A stretch of 64,000 nucleotides of DNA from an uncultured Sphingobacteriales bacterium (GTDB lineage Bacteria > Bacteroidota > Bacteroidia > Chitinophagales > Chitinophagaceae). A program made the translations under genes and the position numbers. Each line of letters begins with the position of its first letter. The first letter of the stretch is position 1. This document shows positions 47,094 to 56,466 of the stretch, piece after piece. The DNA lies in contig CALMQS010000028.1 of NCBI GenBank assembly GCA_937871285.1, positions 1-64,000 on the forward strand, read 5' to 3'. The notes below the pieces were generated by a model that saw only the letters and a list, made by a program, of their open reading frames with translations, ran no database searches and had not been told where the DNA came from.

Positions 47094-48611
47094 TTAAAAA
47101 TTATATCCCACTCTCCACACAAAAGCCGGTGTAGGCGGTATATGTTGTTTGTGTAAAAAATCATACTGCACCTGCATGGATCCCACTATCTTCTTGCCCT
47201 TCTTCAATGGAGAGCTCATACTGTACTTTTTGCTGATGCCTGCCAATGCGCTTTTGTTCCAGTTGCTATAATTTTTAAATACCGCCAGACTTTCTACCGT
47301 TCGGTTGTAGTTCATCTCAGCGCCAGAGGTTAACCACAGGCTGCTGATTAATTTACTGTTGCTGCCAAACAGGTTGGGCACCTTCCATTCTACAAAGGCA
47401 CGCATGCCAGCACCCTGCCCGGTGATTTTGATATGTTTCCAGCTTTGGCCCCAACCCATTTTCCCAGCCAGTCCAATTCCAATATTTGTTTTGTCATTTG
47501 CCTTGTAGGCGGCTGTTACCGCTATATCGGTAGTGGTAGGCCAGTAGTTATTGGAGCGCTGTGTCTGAAAATTGGTTCCAAGTTGAATTCGTTTCCAGAG
47601 AGACTTTGTTTTATTGGAGTTCGGTGTAAAGTGCTCCGGCATTACCATATCGCTGCTGCCGCTGCTACCATTGCCCAACTGGTTAAGCTTGTCTTTTATT
47701 TTTGACAACTCACCCTGCGCCTGTTGCATCTGCTGTTGCAGGTATTGGTCGGGGTTAGCATTAGCTCCACTAGTTGCAGGTATTCCTACCCGTTGCTGCA
47801 ATACCTGCTGTACATTCGCCCTTGTTTGCAATCCTGCTAATGCCTGTGGTGTGCCGTAGTTTTCCGGCGTGGGGAAAAGTTGAGCCAGCATGGAATATTT
47901 TTGCATAAACTTTTTAAAAGCTGGCAAAGTTTGAAGCGTAGCCAATACTTTTTTAAACAGTTTATCAGGATCATTCAAAGTTTCTTTATATTCCTGTACC
48001 TGTCTGCCGTAGTAGTATACGTCCTGCTGGTATTTGCCGAGATGTTTGGTAATGCTTTTAGGCAGGTTGGTATAGCTGCTCAACAGTGTTTTGAGTTGCT
48101 CCTGGCGTTGCTGCACATAGTGTTTTATCTCATCTGCCTGCTGCAATTTGTTTTGCAGTTGCTTTACCTGCTGCAGGGAACTGCCGAGCTTTTGCTGAAT
48201 ATCTTTTGATTTGGAGACAATGTTCTTTGCATCTTTTAAAAAGCCAAGAGAACCTTGCAGGGAGTCTAAGTAAGGAAGGTATTGACCGCTAAAGGCTTTA
48301 TCCATTTTGCCGTTGGTGGCAGCCAGCTTTTGGGAGAGCTGCTCGTAGGTTTTTTTAGTATCGCCAAACAGCTCAGCCGGTTTTGCTGAATCTAATTTTG
48401 CCAGTTTCCTGCGGATCTTTTCTTCCTGTTTGGATAAGCTGTTTAAATATTTTTCGGACTGGCGGGTGAGTTGTTTATCTAAGCCGCTGATTTTTTTATC
48501 AACACTGCTGAGGTATTTACCTGGTATTTGAACAAGGCTGTCGGAACCAACATGCTGTGCGTGTACACTAATGATTAGCATAACCAATATGAAGGTTAAG
48601 ATAGATTTCAT
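47094..48611 (-). CDS. Coiled-coil envelope protein with beta-rich C-terminus
   Basis: A 505-residue exported protein; ATG at 48611 (MKSILTFILVMLIISVHAQ) provides the signal peptide. Residues about 30-200 are Lys/Gln-rich coiled coil, then a Gln-rich linker. The last 150 residues (FKKIQLGTN-like amphipathic strands, TDIAVTAAYKANDKTNIGIGLAGKMGW, ending FVWRVGYNF) resemble an outer-membrane barrel with a terminal aromatic residue. First gene of the leftward Rhs locus; no family name can be given. Confidence 0.7.
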   Translation of the reverse strand: MKSILTFILVMLIISVHAQHVGSDSLVQIPGKYLSSVDKKISGLDKQLTRQSEKYLNSLSKQEEKIRRKLAKLDSAKPAELFGDTKKTYEQLSQKLAATNGKMDKAFSGQYLPYLDSLQGSLGFLKDAKNIVSKSKDIQQKLGSSLQQVKQLQNKLQQADEIKHYVQQRQEQLKTLLSSYTNLPKSITKHLGKYQQDVYYYGRQVQEYKETLNDPDKLFKKVLATLQTLPAFKKFMQKYSMLAQLFPTPENYGTPQALAGLQTRANVQQVLQQRVGIPATSGANANPDQYLQQQMQQAQGELSKIKDKLNQLGNGSSGSSDMVMPEHFTPNSNKTKSLWKRIQLGTNFQTQRSNNYWPTTTDIAVTAAYKANDKTNIGIGLAGKMGWGQSWKHIKITGQGAGMRAFVEWKVPNLFGSNSKLISSLWLTSGAEMNYNRTVESLAVFKNYSNWNKSALAGISKKYSMSSPLKKGKKIVGSMQVQYDFLHKQHIPPTPAFVWRVGYNF

Positions 48612-49888
48612 TGCAGCCAGGGTTGTTAGGGTTGTACATAATTGTACTGCACAAACATCGCCGAAAACCCGACATAACAAAATAACATCCGTCAATATTC
48701 AATCTATTTTCCGGAATGGAAAAGTTGAATCTATTGATAATTAATGCGTTTAATTTTTTGCTACCGTTTAAAAACATTAAAAAAACGTTGTTTTAACGGT
48801 AGCGGGTACCCGTTGTTTAACAATAAAAAAATACCGTTTAAAAACGGTATAAAAAACGTTGTTTTGTTTTTGGTGATTTCAAAATACAAACCTATGCACC
48901 CAACAACTAACGCCAATGATTAACGAATTCAAACCTACCGCTCATTTTCCGAAACCTCGGTTTTCCTTACCGGCATTCAGATAAAACCGAAAAAAGGATC
49001 CTTGAGTTTGCATGCTTCATAGGTATTATTAAAATAGCCAGGAGGATTGTTACACGCGAAATCATGGGTGAAGAAGGAGGGAAAAGCCAGGTTGGGACAG
49101 AATTAAACTACCAATCTTGCTCTCCGCCTAATATCAGCGATAATATCTTTACCGTTTTTGCACCCGACATCGGACACCGAAAAAATATTTATGATTGCAT
49201 CCAACTACCTGTCACAGTACCACTGGCATTTCTGTATTTTGCTTTTACGGTATTGTTTGGTGTCCGTCTGTAACATGAGTCAAGATGGTCTGGAATCTAT
49301 ACTTTTTGCATAATCTGCTGGTTAATGCAGAAACAAAAGCCTTGGATAAATGGGTTTGTCTTTTCACCGGAGAAGCAAATAATTTAATCCGGGCAATTAG
49401 TGAAGCGATTGCAGGTGAGGAAATATAAAGCACTTTTTATATATTGGATTTTAATCCAGGTTTGCAGCAGTCAATCCTTCCGGAATGGCATCCTGGCTCT
49501 TATTTGTATTCCCTAAGGTTAAAAATGCCCTTTGAATATTTGAATAAAAATCATAAAACAGCTAAATAAAATTTTTAAAGCCGGCATTATAAAACTAACT
49601 TGCCTAACTTTCCCAAGGGTTTAGGGTTGAAACTAATAAGGGGTCTGTTTTTACGGTGCCCCTTTTCTTTTGGCGATTTTCGCAATATGATCGCTACAGA
49701 AAACATTATAGACAGAGAGTGATATTGTAAAGATGTAAATCTGTCGACCGGCTTCAAAACAAAAGATGGATTTATAACAATTTTGAAGCTGCATGTAGAA
49801 TCGCACTTGAAGATATAGCGCGGCCACAATTCACTGAATGCATTAGAGGGGTATTACTATAACCATGTACTACTAAAAGAAACTTTAA
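48612..49888. other. Gene-poor region upstream of the Rhs locus
   Basis: About 1.28 kb with no convincing gene. It opens with a palindrome-rich stretch (48764-48866, listed separately). A 47-codon plus-strand frame (49285-49428, MVWNLYFLHNLLVNAETKAL) has some protein character and could be a remnant. Frames at 49064-49273 and 49587-49829 look random. A leftward promoter for the Rhs locus should lie in the first few hundred bases. Confidence 0.4.
48761..48850. repeat. Palindrome cluster upstream of the coiled-coil envelope gene
   Basis: Three nested structures lie close together: GCTACCGTTTAAAA at about 48761-48774 pairs almost perfectly with TTTTAACGGTAGC at about 48791-48803; the 10-bp palindrome CGGGTACCCG follows at once; then TACCGTTT/AAACGGTA at 48832-48850. 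The motif TACCGTTT recurs in both stems. They could be regulatory (operator or attenuator) for the leftward Rhs locus, or a decayed mobile-element end. Confidence 0.45.
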
Positions 49889-50206
49889 ATGAAAAAATTT
49901 GACATCATACCTGGTAAGGATCCGGAATCTGGGCTAATAGATGTTATGCATATTGAATCGCCGCATTGTCACATACTTATTAGTGACCTAAACATAAATG
50001 ATGCGCATAAGGGTGATACCGAATGTCCAGTAAAAATTTATGATTTTGTAGATGCTGAAAATGATGGGCATTACTATTGGGTGGAGATCATGATCCTTGA
50101 GATGTTTGAAAGCGGGGATTACAATCAGGTAATGGAGGACTGCTGGAAATGGTGGGTAGCGATGCAGATTAAAAAGCGAAATACGGGAAACTTTTCAGAA
50201 GATTAA
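49889..50206 (+). CDS. Small hypothetical acidic protein
   Basis: A 105-residue soluble, acidic protein with normal-looking composition: MHIESPHCHILISDLNI, then VKIYDFVDAENDGHYYWVEIMI and a Trp-rich helix (DCWKWWVAMQIKK). Not recognised. It stands alone on the plus strand, with about 130 bases of weakly AT-rich leader. It is likely a real gene because of its consistent amphipathic pattern. Confidence 0.55.
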   Translation: MKKFDIIPGKDPESGLIDVMHIESPHCHILISDLNINDAHKGDTECPVKIYDFVDAENDGHYYWVEIMILEMFESGDYNQVMEDCWKWWVAMQIKKRNTGNFSED

Positions 50207-50593
50207 AGCATACATTACAACTTACTCCCGCTCTAAATCTCCACTCATATAATACAGCATATTCTGTATATGAAAATTTGGTTGAATAACTTATCCTTTT
50301 TTTCATGATACCTGGCAGTAATGAACTTCACAATCATGGGTGTTATGATTTTACCTTTGCTTCATTACAACAACGATGGAGAAGCCAGGTTTAAATTACA
50401 AATTTTTATTGTTTACACATACCCGGTATTCTTTGTAAATCTTTTTACCCAGGTTGGAAAAGCGACAACTGAATTTTTTGAAGCAGGTTTTAGAAAAATA
50501 AAAGTTTATTTATTATCTTGTCAACGGTGTTTTTCATAGGTTAGCAAAAGCCCCGGGCATTCTTGTCCGGGGCTTATAGTTAAATTGACAAGG
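50207..50593. other. Intergenic region with a terminator
   Basis: 387 bases without a supported gene. A 72-codon plus-strand frame at 50321-50539 is hydrophobic and unlike any family, so it is not called. The right end carries the perfect hairpin at 50549-50575. Confidence 0.4.
50549..50575. terminator. Intrinsic terminator of the XRE gene
   Basis: AAGCCCCGG at 50549-50557 pairs perfectly with CCGGGGCTT at 50567-50575 around a nine-base loop. On the minus strand the stem is followed by TTTGC. It is placed just beyond the stop of the small XRE regulator. Confidence 0.75.
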
Positions 50594-50836
50594 TTATAAC
50601 GGCTTATCCGGCATAAAATCTTTTGGGGAACATTTAAACAATTTGGCTAATTCATTTATGTGCTGAGCGTTGTATTTTGCTCTCTGGAAAGGGCTTTCAA
50701 CATGACTTATGAAACCGGGAGAGACATTTAAATGTATAGCAACATCATCCTGCTGCAAATCATCTTTTTGCCTTCTGTGTTTGACCTGCTCTATAATATA
50801 AAGGTCAATTTTTGACTTAATAATCTTCCTTGCCAT
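50594..50836 (-). CDS. XRE-family helix-turn-helix regulator
   Basis: An 80-residue DNA-binding protein. The HTH covers about residues 25-60 (LQQDDVAIHLNVSPGFISHVESPFQRAKYNAQHINELAKLF). It is single-domain and probably dimeric. It is divergent from the FecI-type sigma gene across about 320 bases and has its own terminator, so it is a monocistronic regulator. Target unknown. Confidence 0.85.
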   Translation of the reverse strand: MARKIIKSKIDLYIIEQVKHRRQKDDLQQDDVAIHLNVSPGFISHVESPFQRAKYNAQHINELAKLFKCSPKDFMPDKPL

Positions 50837-51157
50837 TTGATATGTGCAAGGACGTAAAAGAAATTACTTATCTTCAATACACTGGTATAGGGAAATATCT
50901 TATATTGCAGTTAGAAATTTGCGAATCCTTCATAAGGAAACTTATCTGAAGCTTTCGCTTTAAGTCTCGACTTGGAAACCTCGGAAATTTTCATTGAACA
51001 CGAGATGATAAGCAAGGGCTCACGTTCAGGCGTGGGCTCCCTTATTGTGTTCAAGGGCTCTCCGAGGGCCTCCAAGCCAATTTGTGGAGTTCCATGCCAT
51101 TTTTTTGCCTGCTGCTCCACTGCAAGATTTTTTAATAATGATTAAAATGAGCTGCAG
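50837..51157. other. Intergenic region upstream of the sigma factor gene
   Basis: 321 bases with no supported gene. AAGGGCTC is present twice (near 51014 and 51053), with an imperfect inverted stretch GGGCTCACG...CGTGGGCTCCC around 51016-51041, possibly a terminator or operator. Promoters for the divergent XRE and sigma genes should lie here, but no clear consensus is visible. Confidence 0.3.
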
Positions 51158-51754
51158 GTGCGCCATTCAGCGTTATACCATCCCGATGAGTATGCTATCG
51201 CCTTTCAAAATGGCGATGAAAGGGCGCTCTCCTTCTTTTTCAAGGAACTTCATCCTGCACTTACCCATTATGCCAATCAATGGGTAAACAATCTGCCACT
51301 TTCCCAGGATATAGCTTCGGAAGCATTTGTAAAAACCTGGCAAAAACATTTTAAATTCAATAGTTTCGATGGAATAAAGGCGTATTTATACACCATAGTG
51401 CGCAGAGATAGTTTCAGAGCCGTTCAAAAGCAAAAGCGCTATCTTCAGCTTGACCCTGCTTCCGCATACGATACACCGGAGAGCGATACCCCTTTCAGTT
51501 TCCTGGTTCGGGCAGAGACCTGCCGGCTATTGTATTCCGCGTTACAAAAACTTTCTCCGGGTAATAAAAGAGTAATTGCGATGTATTACTTAGAGGGGAA
51601 AACCACAGGCCAAATTGCACGGGAACTGAATCTTCATCCTCATACTGTGCAAACCCAAAAACTCAGGGGTATCAAAGCCCTTCAAAAAATTATGCGCCCC
51701 GGCTTTTTGGGGGTTTTATGCCTGTTGGGAAAAATTTTCTTTTCAACTTTGTAG
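51158..51754 (+). CDS. RNA polymerase ECF sigma factor (FecI-type)
   Basis: A 198-residue sigma-70 family factor. Region 2 spans about residues 20-85 (DIASEAFVKTWQKHFKF; IKAYLYTIVRRDSFRAVQ) and region 4 about 125-175 (LSPGNKRVIAMYYLEGKTTGQIARELNLHPHTVQTQK). GTG at 51158 is the only sensible start, since a TAA lies in frame at 51143. Paired with the FecR gene 54 bases downstream, it should transcribe the susCD set in response to substrate. Confidence 0.88.
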   Translation: MRHSALYHPDEYAIAFQNGDERALSFFFKELHPALTHYANQWVNNLPLSQDIASEAFVKTWQKHFKFNSFDGIKAYLYTIVRRDSFRAVQKQKRYLQLDPASAYDTPESDTPFSFLVRAETCRLLYSALQKLSPGNKRVIAMYYLEGKTTGQIARELNLHPHTVQTQKLRGIKALQKIMRPGFLGVLCLLGKIFFSTL

Positions 51755-51808
51755 GGTATTTCTCCACCTGCATACTTTCTTATAAGAAGCATGCGCTAAT
51801 TTAATGGT

Positions 51809-53011
51809 ATGAATAATAATCCATACAGCCAAATGGATAAGGAAGCTTATCGCGTGGCCTACCTTATCGCCGGATATATCCGCAACACACTCACCCGTGC
51901 AGAGCATCAGGAGCTGGATGATTGGGTGAATGCGAGTGATAAAAACATGAAATTATTTGAAGACCTTACCGATGAAAGAAATATTGAAGCAAACCTGAGC
52001 ATGATGGAGAAAATACAGTCTGAGCAAATATTTCAGAACTTACAACAAGAGGGTAGATTTGAAAAACCAAAACAGAGGAGGAAGATCAGTTTGGTATGGA
52101 TGTCTGCAGCCGCAACGGCAATATTATTATTGTGTGTGTTTTTTATATGGCGTTTAACCAATACATCTTCCTCCCAAAATACAAAGCAGCAATCGGTTAA
52201 AAGCGATTTACTGCAACCCGGCGGCAATAAGGCTACGCTTACTTTACCAGATGGCTCGGTTATTGACCTTGCCAATGCACAAAACGGAGTTCTTTCAAAT
52301 AGTGAAGCTTTAAACATTTCAAAAAAAAATGGCAATAATTTGGTGTATCAGAAGAGTGCGGCGCATAGTAGTACAATAGGTATGCATACACTGTCTATTC
52401 CTGCCGGCGGACAGTTCCTGTTAACGCTGGATGATAACAGCAAAGTATGGATGAATGCCCAAAGTGTTTTACGCTATCCGGCAGTCTTTTCTGGCAAAGA
52501 GCGTAAGGTAGAGCTATCGGGTGAAGCATATTTTGAAGTATCGCCTAACGCGAAAGCACCCTTTATAGTTGTTCTCGGTAACGATGATACCGTGTCTGTT
52601 TTAGGCACCCATTTTAACGTGAAGGCATACCCTGAAGAGGATAGGAAAGCTGTAACACTGGTGGAAGGCAAGGTGCTTGTACAAAACTATGGTAATGAAA
52701 AAGTGTTGACACCTGGAATGCAGGCATTGATCCACGGAAATGAAATGACCACCATTGCTAACGTTGATATAGAAGAAATCACCGGCTGGAAGAATGGGTT
52801 ATTTGTATTTCATGACGCGCCGATTGAAAGAATAATGAGTCAGGTAGCCCGATGGTATAACGCAAAAATTGTTTACGAGGGTTCCATTAAACATCAGTTC
52901 AATGCCACCATAAAAAGATCTGAACCATTGGAAAAACTGCTTCACCTTTTGCAATTAAACGGATACGTAAAATTTAAAACCGAAAATAATATCATCTATG
53001 TATCGCCCTGA
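51809..53011 (+). CDS. FecR-family anti-sigma factor
   Basis: A 400-residue inner-membrane protein. The cytoplasmic N-terminal part (1-90) binds the sigma factor; the membrane helix is at about 95-114; the FecR domain covers about 195-290 (HTLSIPAGGQFLLTLDDNSKVWMNAQS; VSVLGTHFNVKAY); the DUF4974 domain (about 330-398, VFHDAPIERIMSQVARWYNAKI) receives the SusC STN signal. Standard length and layout for Bacteroidota. Confidence 0.93.
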   Translation: MNNNPYSQMDKEAYRVAYLIAGYIRNTLTRAEHQELDDWVNASDKNMKLFEDLTDERNIEANLSMMEKIQSEQIFQNLQQEGRFEKPKQRRKISLVWMSAAATAILLLCVFFIWRLTNTSSSQNTKQQSVKSDLLQPGGNKATLTLPDGSVIDLANAQNGVLSNSEALNISKKNGNNLVYQKSAAHSSTIGMHTLSIPAGGQFLLTLDDNSKVWMNAQSVLRYPAVFSGKERKVELSGEAYFEVSPNAKAPFIVVLGNDDTVSVLGTHFNVKAYPEEDRKAVTLVEGKVLVQNYGNEKVLTPGMQALIHGNEMTTIANVDIEEITGWKNGLFVFHDAPIERIMSQVARWYNAKIVYEGSIKHQFNATIKRSEPLEKLLHLLQLNGYVKFKTENNIIYVSP

Positions 53012-53044
53012 CGGATAAAAATAGGAGAGGGGACCAAACAAAAA

Positions 53045-53090
53045 ACCGGAAGTGTTAGAGCACCTCCGGCGAATGTTTGGGTCAACCCAA
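53045..53090. promoter_or_regulatory. Two inverted repeats between fecR and susC
   Basis: CCGGAAGTG at 53045-53053 pairs, with one mismatch, with CACCTCCGG at 53060-53068. Six bases later TTTGGGT at 53075-53081 is mirrored by ACCCAAA at 53084-53090. They lie about 55 bases before the susC start. They may end the sigma/anti-sigma transcript or act as an operator or leader structure for susC. Confidence 0.45.
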
Positions 53091-53143
53091 AATAACACCT
53101 TGCGCAAACAAACTGTATTTAAAAACCCAAACATGGCAAAAGT

Positions 53144-56100
53144 ATGCAAATACGCATTTCCCTCAGGAAGTATTTAACCCTACTGACTATGAGGCTCTTA
53201 CTTCTGTTAACGCTGCTGGGCTGCCTCCAGGCTACCGCCCGTGGTTACGGTCAAACCGTTACTCTTGAACTTCGCAATGAGCCCCTGGAAAAAGCCCTGA
53301 AAGAAATAAAAAGGCAAACCGGCTATTCATTTATCTATACAAGAGTGCAGATAAAGCATGCACTTCCGGTTACCCTACAGTTAAAAGACGCAACTGTTGA
53401 AGAAGCCCTGGATTATTGTTTTGTGAACCAGCCATTGTCTTACACTATTGAAGACAAATATGTAGTTGTGCTCGATAAACCCGACAGAGAAGAAACAAAA
53501 CCCGATCAAACAATAGATGTTTCCGGTAAAGTTGTTGACGAAAATGGCAATGCATTGCTTAGGATAACAGTAACTGCTGTCAAATCTAAGAAATCCACTT
53601 TTACCAATGAAAAGGGAGAATTCACATTAAAAGCTGTTTTGGAAAACGACATTCTTGAATTTACTTCTGTGGGTTACGGAAAGGTAGAAATTGCAATTGG
53701 CAAAAAGGCGTTTTATAATATAACAATGAAGTTGGTAGTGGGCGTGTTAGACGAAACGGTGATAATGGCTTATGGTAAAACAACGCGGCGCCTGAATACA
53801 GGAAATATTGGGAAAGTAAATAGTAAGGAAATATCGCAGCAACCCGTCCTGGATCCTCTTGCGGCATTGCATGGAAAAGTGCCGGGGTTGGTAGTTACTC
53901 AGTCAAGTGGAATGCCGGGAGGAAGTATAAAAATCCAGGTGCGGGGGCAGAATTCCCTTAACCAGGGCTCCGAACCCCTGATCATAGTAGATGGCGTACC
54001 ACTTGCTGCGAATAATCAACCCATCAATATCCAATATTCAATTCTTACTACCAGTAGCGGTACATCAGGACTTAGTCCTATTGCCAATATCAACCCATTG
54101 GATATAGAAAGCATAGAAATACTAAAAGACGCCGATGCAACCGCGATATATGGCAGCAGGGGCGCCAACGGCGTTGTATTAATAACAACAAAAAAGGGAA
54201 CTGTAGGAAAGATGAGAGTGTTTGCGAATTTTTACACGGGATGGAGCAAAGTTCCAAAATTGCCTGAAATGCTGAATACTGCTGAATATATTGAAATGCG
54301 CAGAGAAGCTCTTGCGAATGATGGTTTTACAGAATCAACTGATCCGTCATCGCAAGGCTATGCCCCAGATCTGCTTATATGGGATACTACAAGGAATAAT
54401 AATTTCAGTAAGGCTATGCTCGGCAATACCTCCCGTACATATAATGGGCAGGTCGGGCTTTCCGGCGGCAATGAAAATATCCAGCTTTTTTTAAGTGCCG
54501 GCTATAATAAAGAAGGCACTGTATTTCCCGGGAATATGGGTACAAACAAAATATCTTTCACTAATAATATCAGCTATTCTACCAACGATAATAAGTTCTC
54601 TGTCAGGTTGGCCTCCGGCTTTTCAAGTGCAAAGAACAATCTTATCAATGCATCAATTTCATCTTTTCTTTCCATCCCCCCTAACGCACCTCAGCTTTAC
54701 ACTGCTGATGGAAAATTGAACTGGGAAGAAGGAGGGTATTATTTTGATAACCCTGCTGCATACCTGCACTTCAAATATGCCTCCGTAACAGATAATCTTC
54801 TCAGCAACCTCCAGGTAGAATACAGGATTGTAAAAGGTTTATCTATTCGCAGCAGTTTTGGCTATAATTTGATGCAGGTATCAGAAAAGTCTACCGTCCC
54901 CATTTCAGCACAAATACCAATTTATAACCCTACAGGCAGCCTGAGCGTTTCTGACAACGTTTACAAAAGCTGGATAATTGAGCCACATGCGGAATATGAA
55001 AGGTTGGTGGGAAAAGGAAGATTGGATATTCTTATCGGATCCACCTTTTCACAAAACAAGCAAAATGCGCTCTCGGTTGATGCACAAGGATATAAAAGCG
55101 ACAACCTGTTAAATTCGCTCAGCGCCGCTACTTTAACCTATACTAATAATATTTTCTCCGATTATAAATATGCGGCATTGTTCGGCAGGATAAACTATAA
55201 TTGGAATCAGAAATACATACTGAACCTGACTGGCAGAAGAGATGGCTCCAGCAGATTTGGACCAGGTAAGCGCTTTGCAAATTTTGGTGCCGTTGGGTTA
55301 GCGTGGTTCTTTCAGGAAGAAAAATTCATGCAAAAATTATTGCCTTTTATCAGCTATGGCAAAATACGTACAAGCTATGGGTTAACCGGAAATGACCAGA
55401 TCGGGAATTATCGGTATTTAGATGCATGGACAATTAACTATTATACCTACCAGGGCGCATCTACCCTTTACCCGTCAGCTTTATTTAATCCTCTTTATAG
55501 TTGGGAAATAAATAGGAAATTTGAAGCTGCATTGGAGCTTGGTTTCCTTAAAGATCGTATTTATCTTTCTTCCGTCTACTTTAATAACAGAAGCGGCAAT
55601 CAACTGGTTGAATATGGTCTCGCCTTCCAAACTGGTTTTGGCACTATTATAAGCAATTTTCCTGCACTTGTGCAGAATGACGGCTTTGAGTTTCAACTTA
55701 CAGCAATACCCATTCAATCAAAAAAATTCAACTGGTCAGTTTCAGCCAATATCAGTATCCCTTCCAACAAATTAGTTCGATTCAATGGGTTAAGCTCATC
55801 CGGATACTCGACTACTTACGTTGAAGGGAAATCGTTAAATGTAATATACAAGCTCAATTCGTTGCGCACCAACCCTGCAACAGGAGTTTTTGAGTTTGAA
55901 GATATTGATAAGGATAATATTGTTTCAATTCCGAAAGACTTTATCGTTAAAGGAAATACTGACCCCAGCTATTACGGCGGTATCAGGAATACGCTTACAT
56001 TCAAAAAAATTGAGCTGGATTTTTTTGTTGACTTTAAAAAGCAGACAGGCCTAAATTACCTGTATTCAATCTACAGCAATTTCCCTATTCCAGGCTTCCC

Positions 56101-56455
56101 CATAAACCAACCTAAATATGTGCTTGACCGCTGGCAAAAGCCGGGTGATGTAACAGTAATTCAAAAATTCACGACGATCACATATAATGAAGTGTATGCA
56201 GCTAAGGAGCTGCTCAGATATTCAAACGGGGTTTACAGCGATGCTTCATTTATAAGGTTAAAAACGGCGTCTGTCGCATGGCAGTTGCCAGCAATCATAT
56301 TTAAGGTTATAAAAACCTACAATTCAAAAATTTTCGTATCAGCGCAAAACCTTTTCACTATTTCCGGGTATAGGGGGACTGATCCCGAAACACAGAATTA
56401 CTATGCTTTGCCCACACTACGAACAATAGCAGTGGGCATTAATTTGAAATTTTAA
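53144..56455 (+). CDS. SusC/RagA-family TonB-linked outer-membrane transporter
   Basis: A 1103-residue nutrient importer. Signal peptide is about 1-36; the STN domain (about 38-108, VTLELRNEPLEKALKEIKRQTGYSF) contacts FecR; a carboxypeptidase-regulatory-like domain covers about 125-200; the plug has VPGLVVTQSSGMPGGSIKIQVRG and PLIIVDGVPL; the 22-strand barrel follows to the end. The STN domain plus the upstream FecI/FecR genes mean substrate-induced trans-envelope regulation. Substrate cannot be told. Confidence 0.95.
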   Translation: MQIRISLRKYLTLLTMRLLLLLTLLGCLQATARGYGQTVTLELRNEPLEKALKEIKRQTGYSFIYTRVQIKHALPVTLQLKDATVEEALDYCFVNQPLSYTIEDKYVVVLDKPDREETKPDQTIDVSGKVVDENGNALLRITVTAVKSKKSTFTNEKGEFTLKAVLENDILEFTSVGYGKVEIAIGKKAFYNITMKLVVGVLDETVIMAYGKTTRRLNTGNIGKVNSKEISQQPVLDPLAALHGKVPGLVVTQSSGMPGGSIKIQVRGQNSLNQGSEPLIIVDGVPLAANNQPINIQYSILTTSSGTSGLSPIANINPLDIESIEILKDADATAIYGSRGANGVVLITTKKGTVGKMRVFANFYTGWSKVPKLPEMLNTAEYIEMRREALANDGFTESTDPSSQGYAPDLLIWDTTRNNNFSKAMLGNTSRTYNGQVGLSGGNENIQLFLSAGYNKEGTVFPGNMGTNKISFTNNISYSTNDNKFSVRLASGFSSAKNNLINASISSFLSIPPNAPQLYTADGKLNWEEGGYYFDNPAAYLHFKYASVTDNLLSNLQVEYRIVKGLSIRSSFGYNLMQVSEKSTVPISAQIPIYNPTGSLSVSDNVYKSWIIEPHAEYERLVGKGRLDILIGSTFSQNKQNALSVDAQGYKSDNLLNSLSAATLTYTNNIFSDYKYAALFGRINYNWNQKYILNLTGRRDGSSRFGPGKRFANFGAVGLAWFFQEEKFMQKLLPFISYGKIRTSYGLTGNDQIGNYRYLDAWTINYYTYQGASTLYPSALFNPLYSWEINRKFEAALELGFLKDRIYLSSVYFNNRSGNQLVEYGLAFQTGFGTIISNFPALVQNDGFEFQLTAIPIQSKKFNWSVSANISIPSNKLVRFNGLSSSGYSTTYVEGKSLNVIYKLNSLRTNPATGVFEFEDIDKDNIVSIPKDFIVKGNTDPSYYGGIRNTLTFKKIELDFFVDFKKQTGLNYLYSIYSNFPIPGFPINQPKYVLDRWQKPGDVTVIQKFTTITYNEVYAAKELLRYSNGVYSDASFIRLKTASVAWQLPAIIFKVIKTYNSKIFVSAQNLFTISGYRGTDPETQNYYALPTLRTIAVGINLKF

Positions 56456-56466
56456 GCCAAGCCAAA

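Noticed and set aside
49064-49273. 69-codon plus-strand frame in the gene-poor region
   Set aside because: Composition looks random (mixed hydrophobic tail, no pattern) and no homologue is recognised.
50321-50539. 72-codon plus-strand frame before the XRE gene
   Set aside because: Atypical hydrophobic sequence with no recognisable domain; it lies in a terminator-containing intergenic region.
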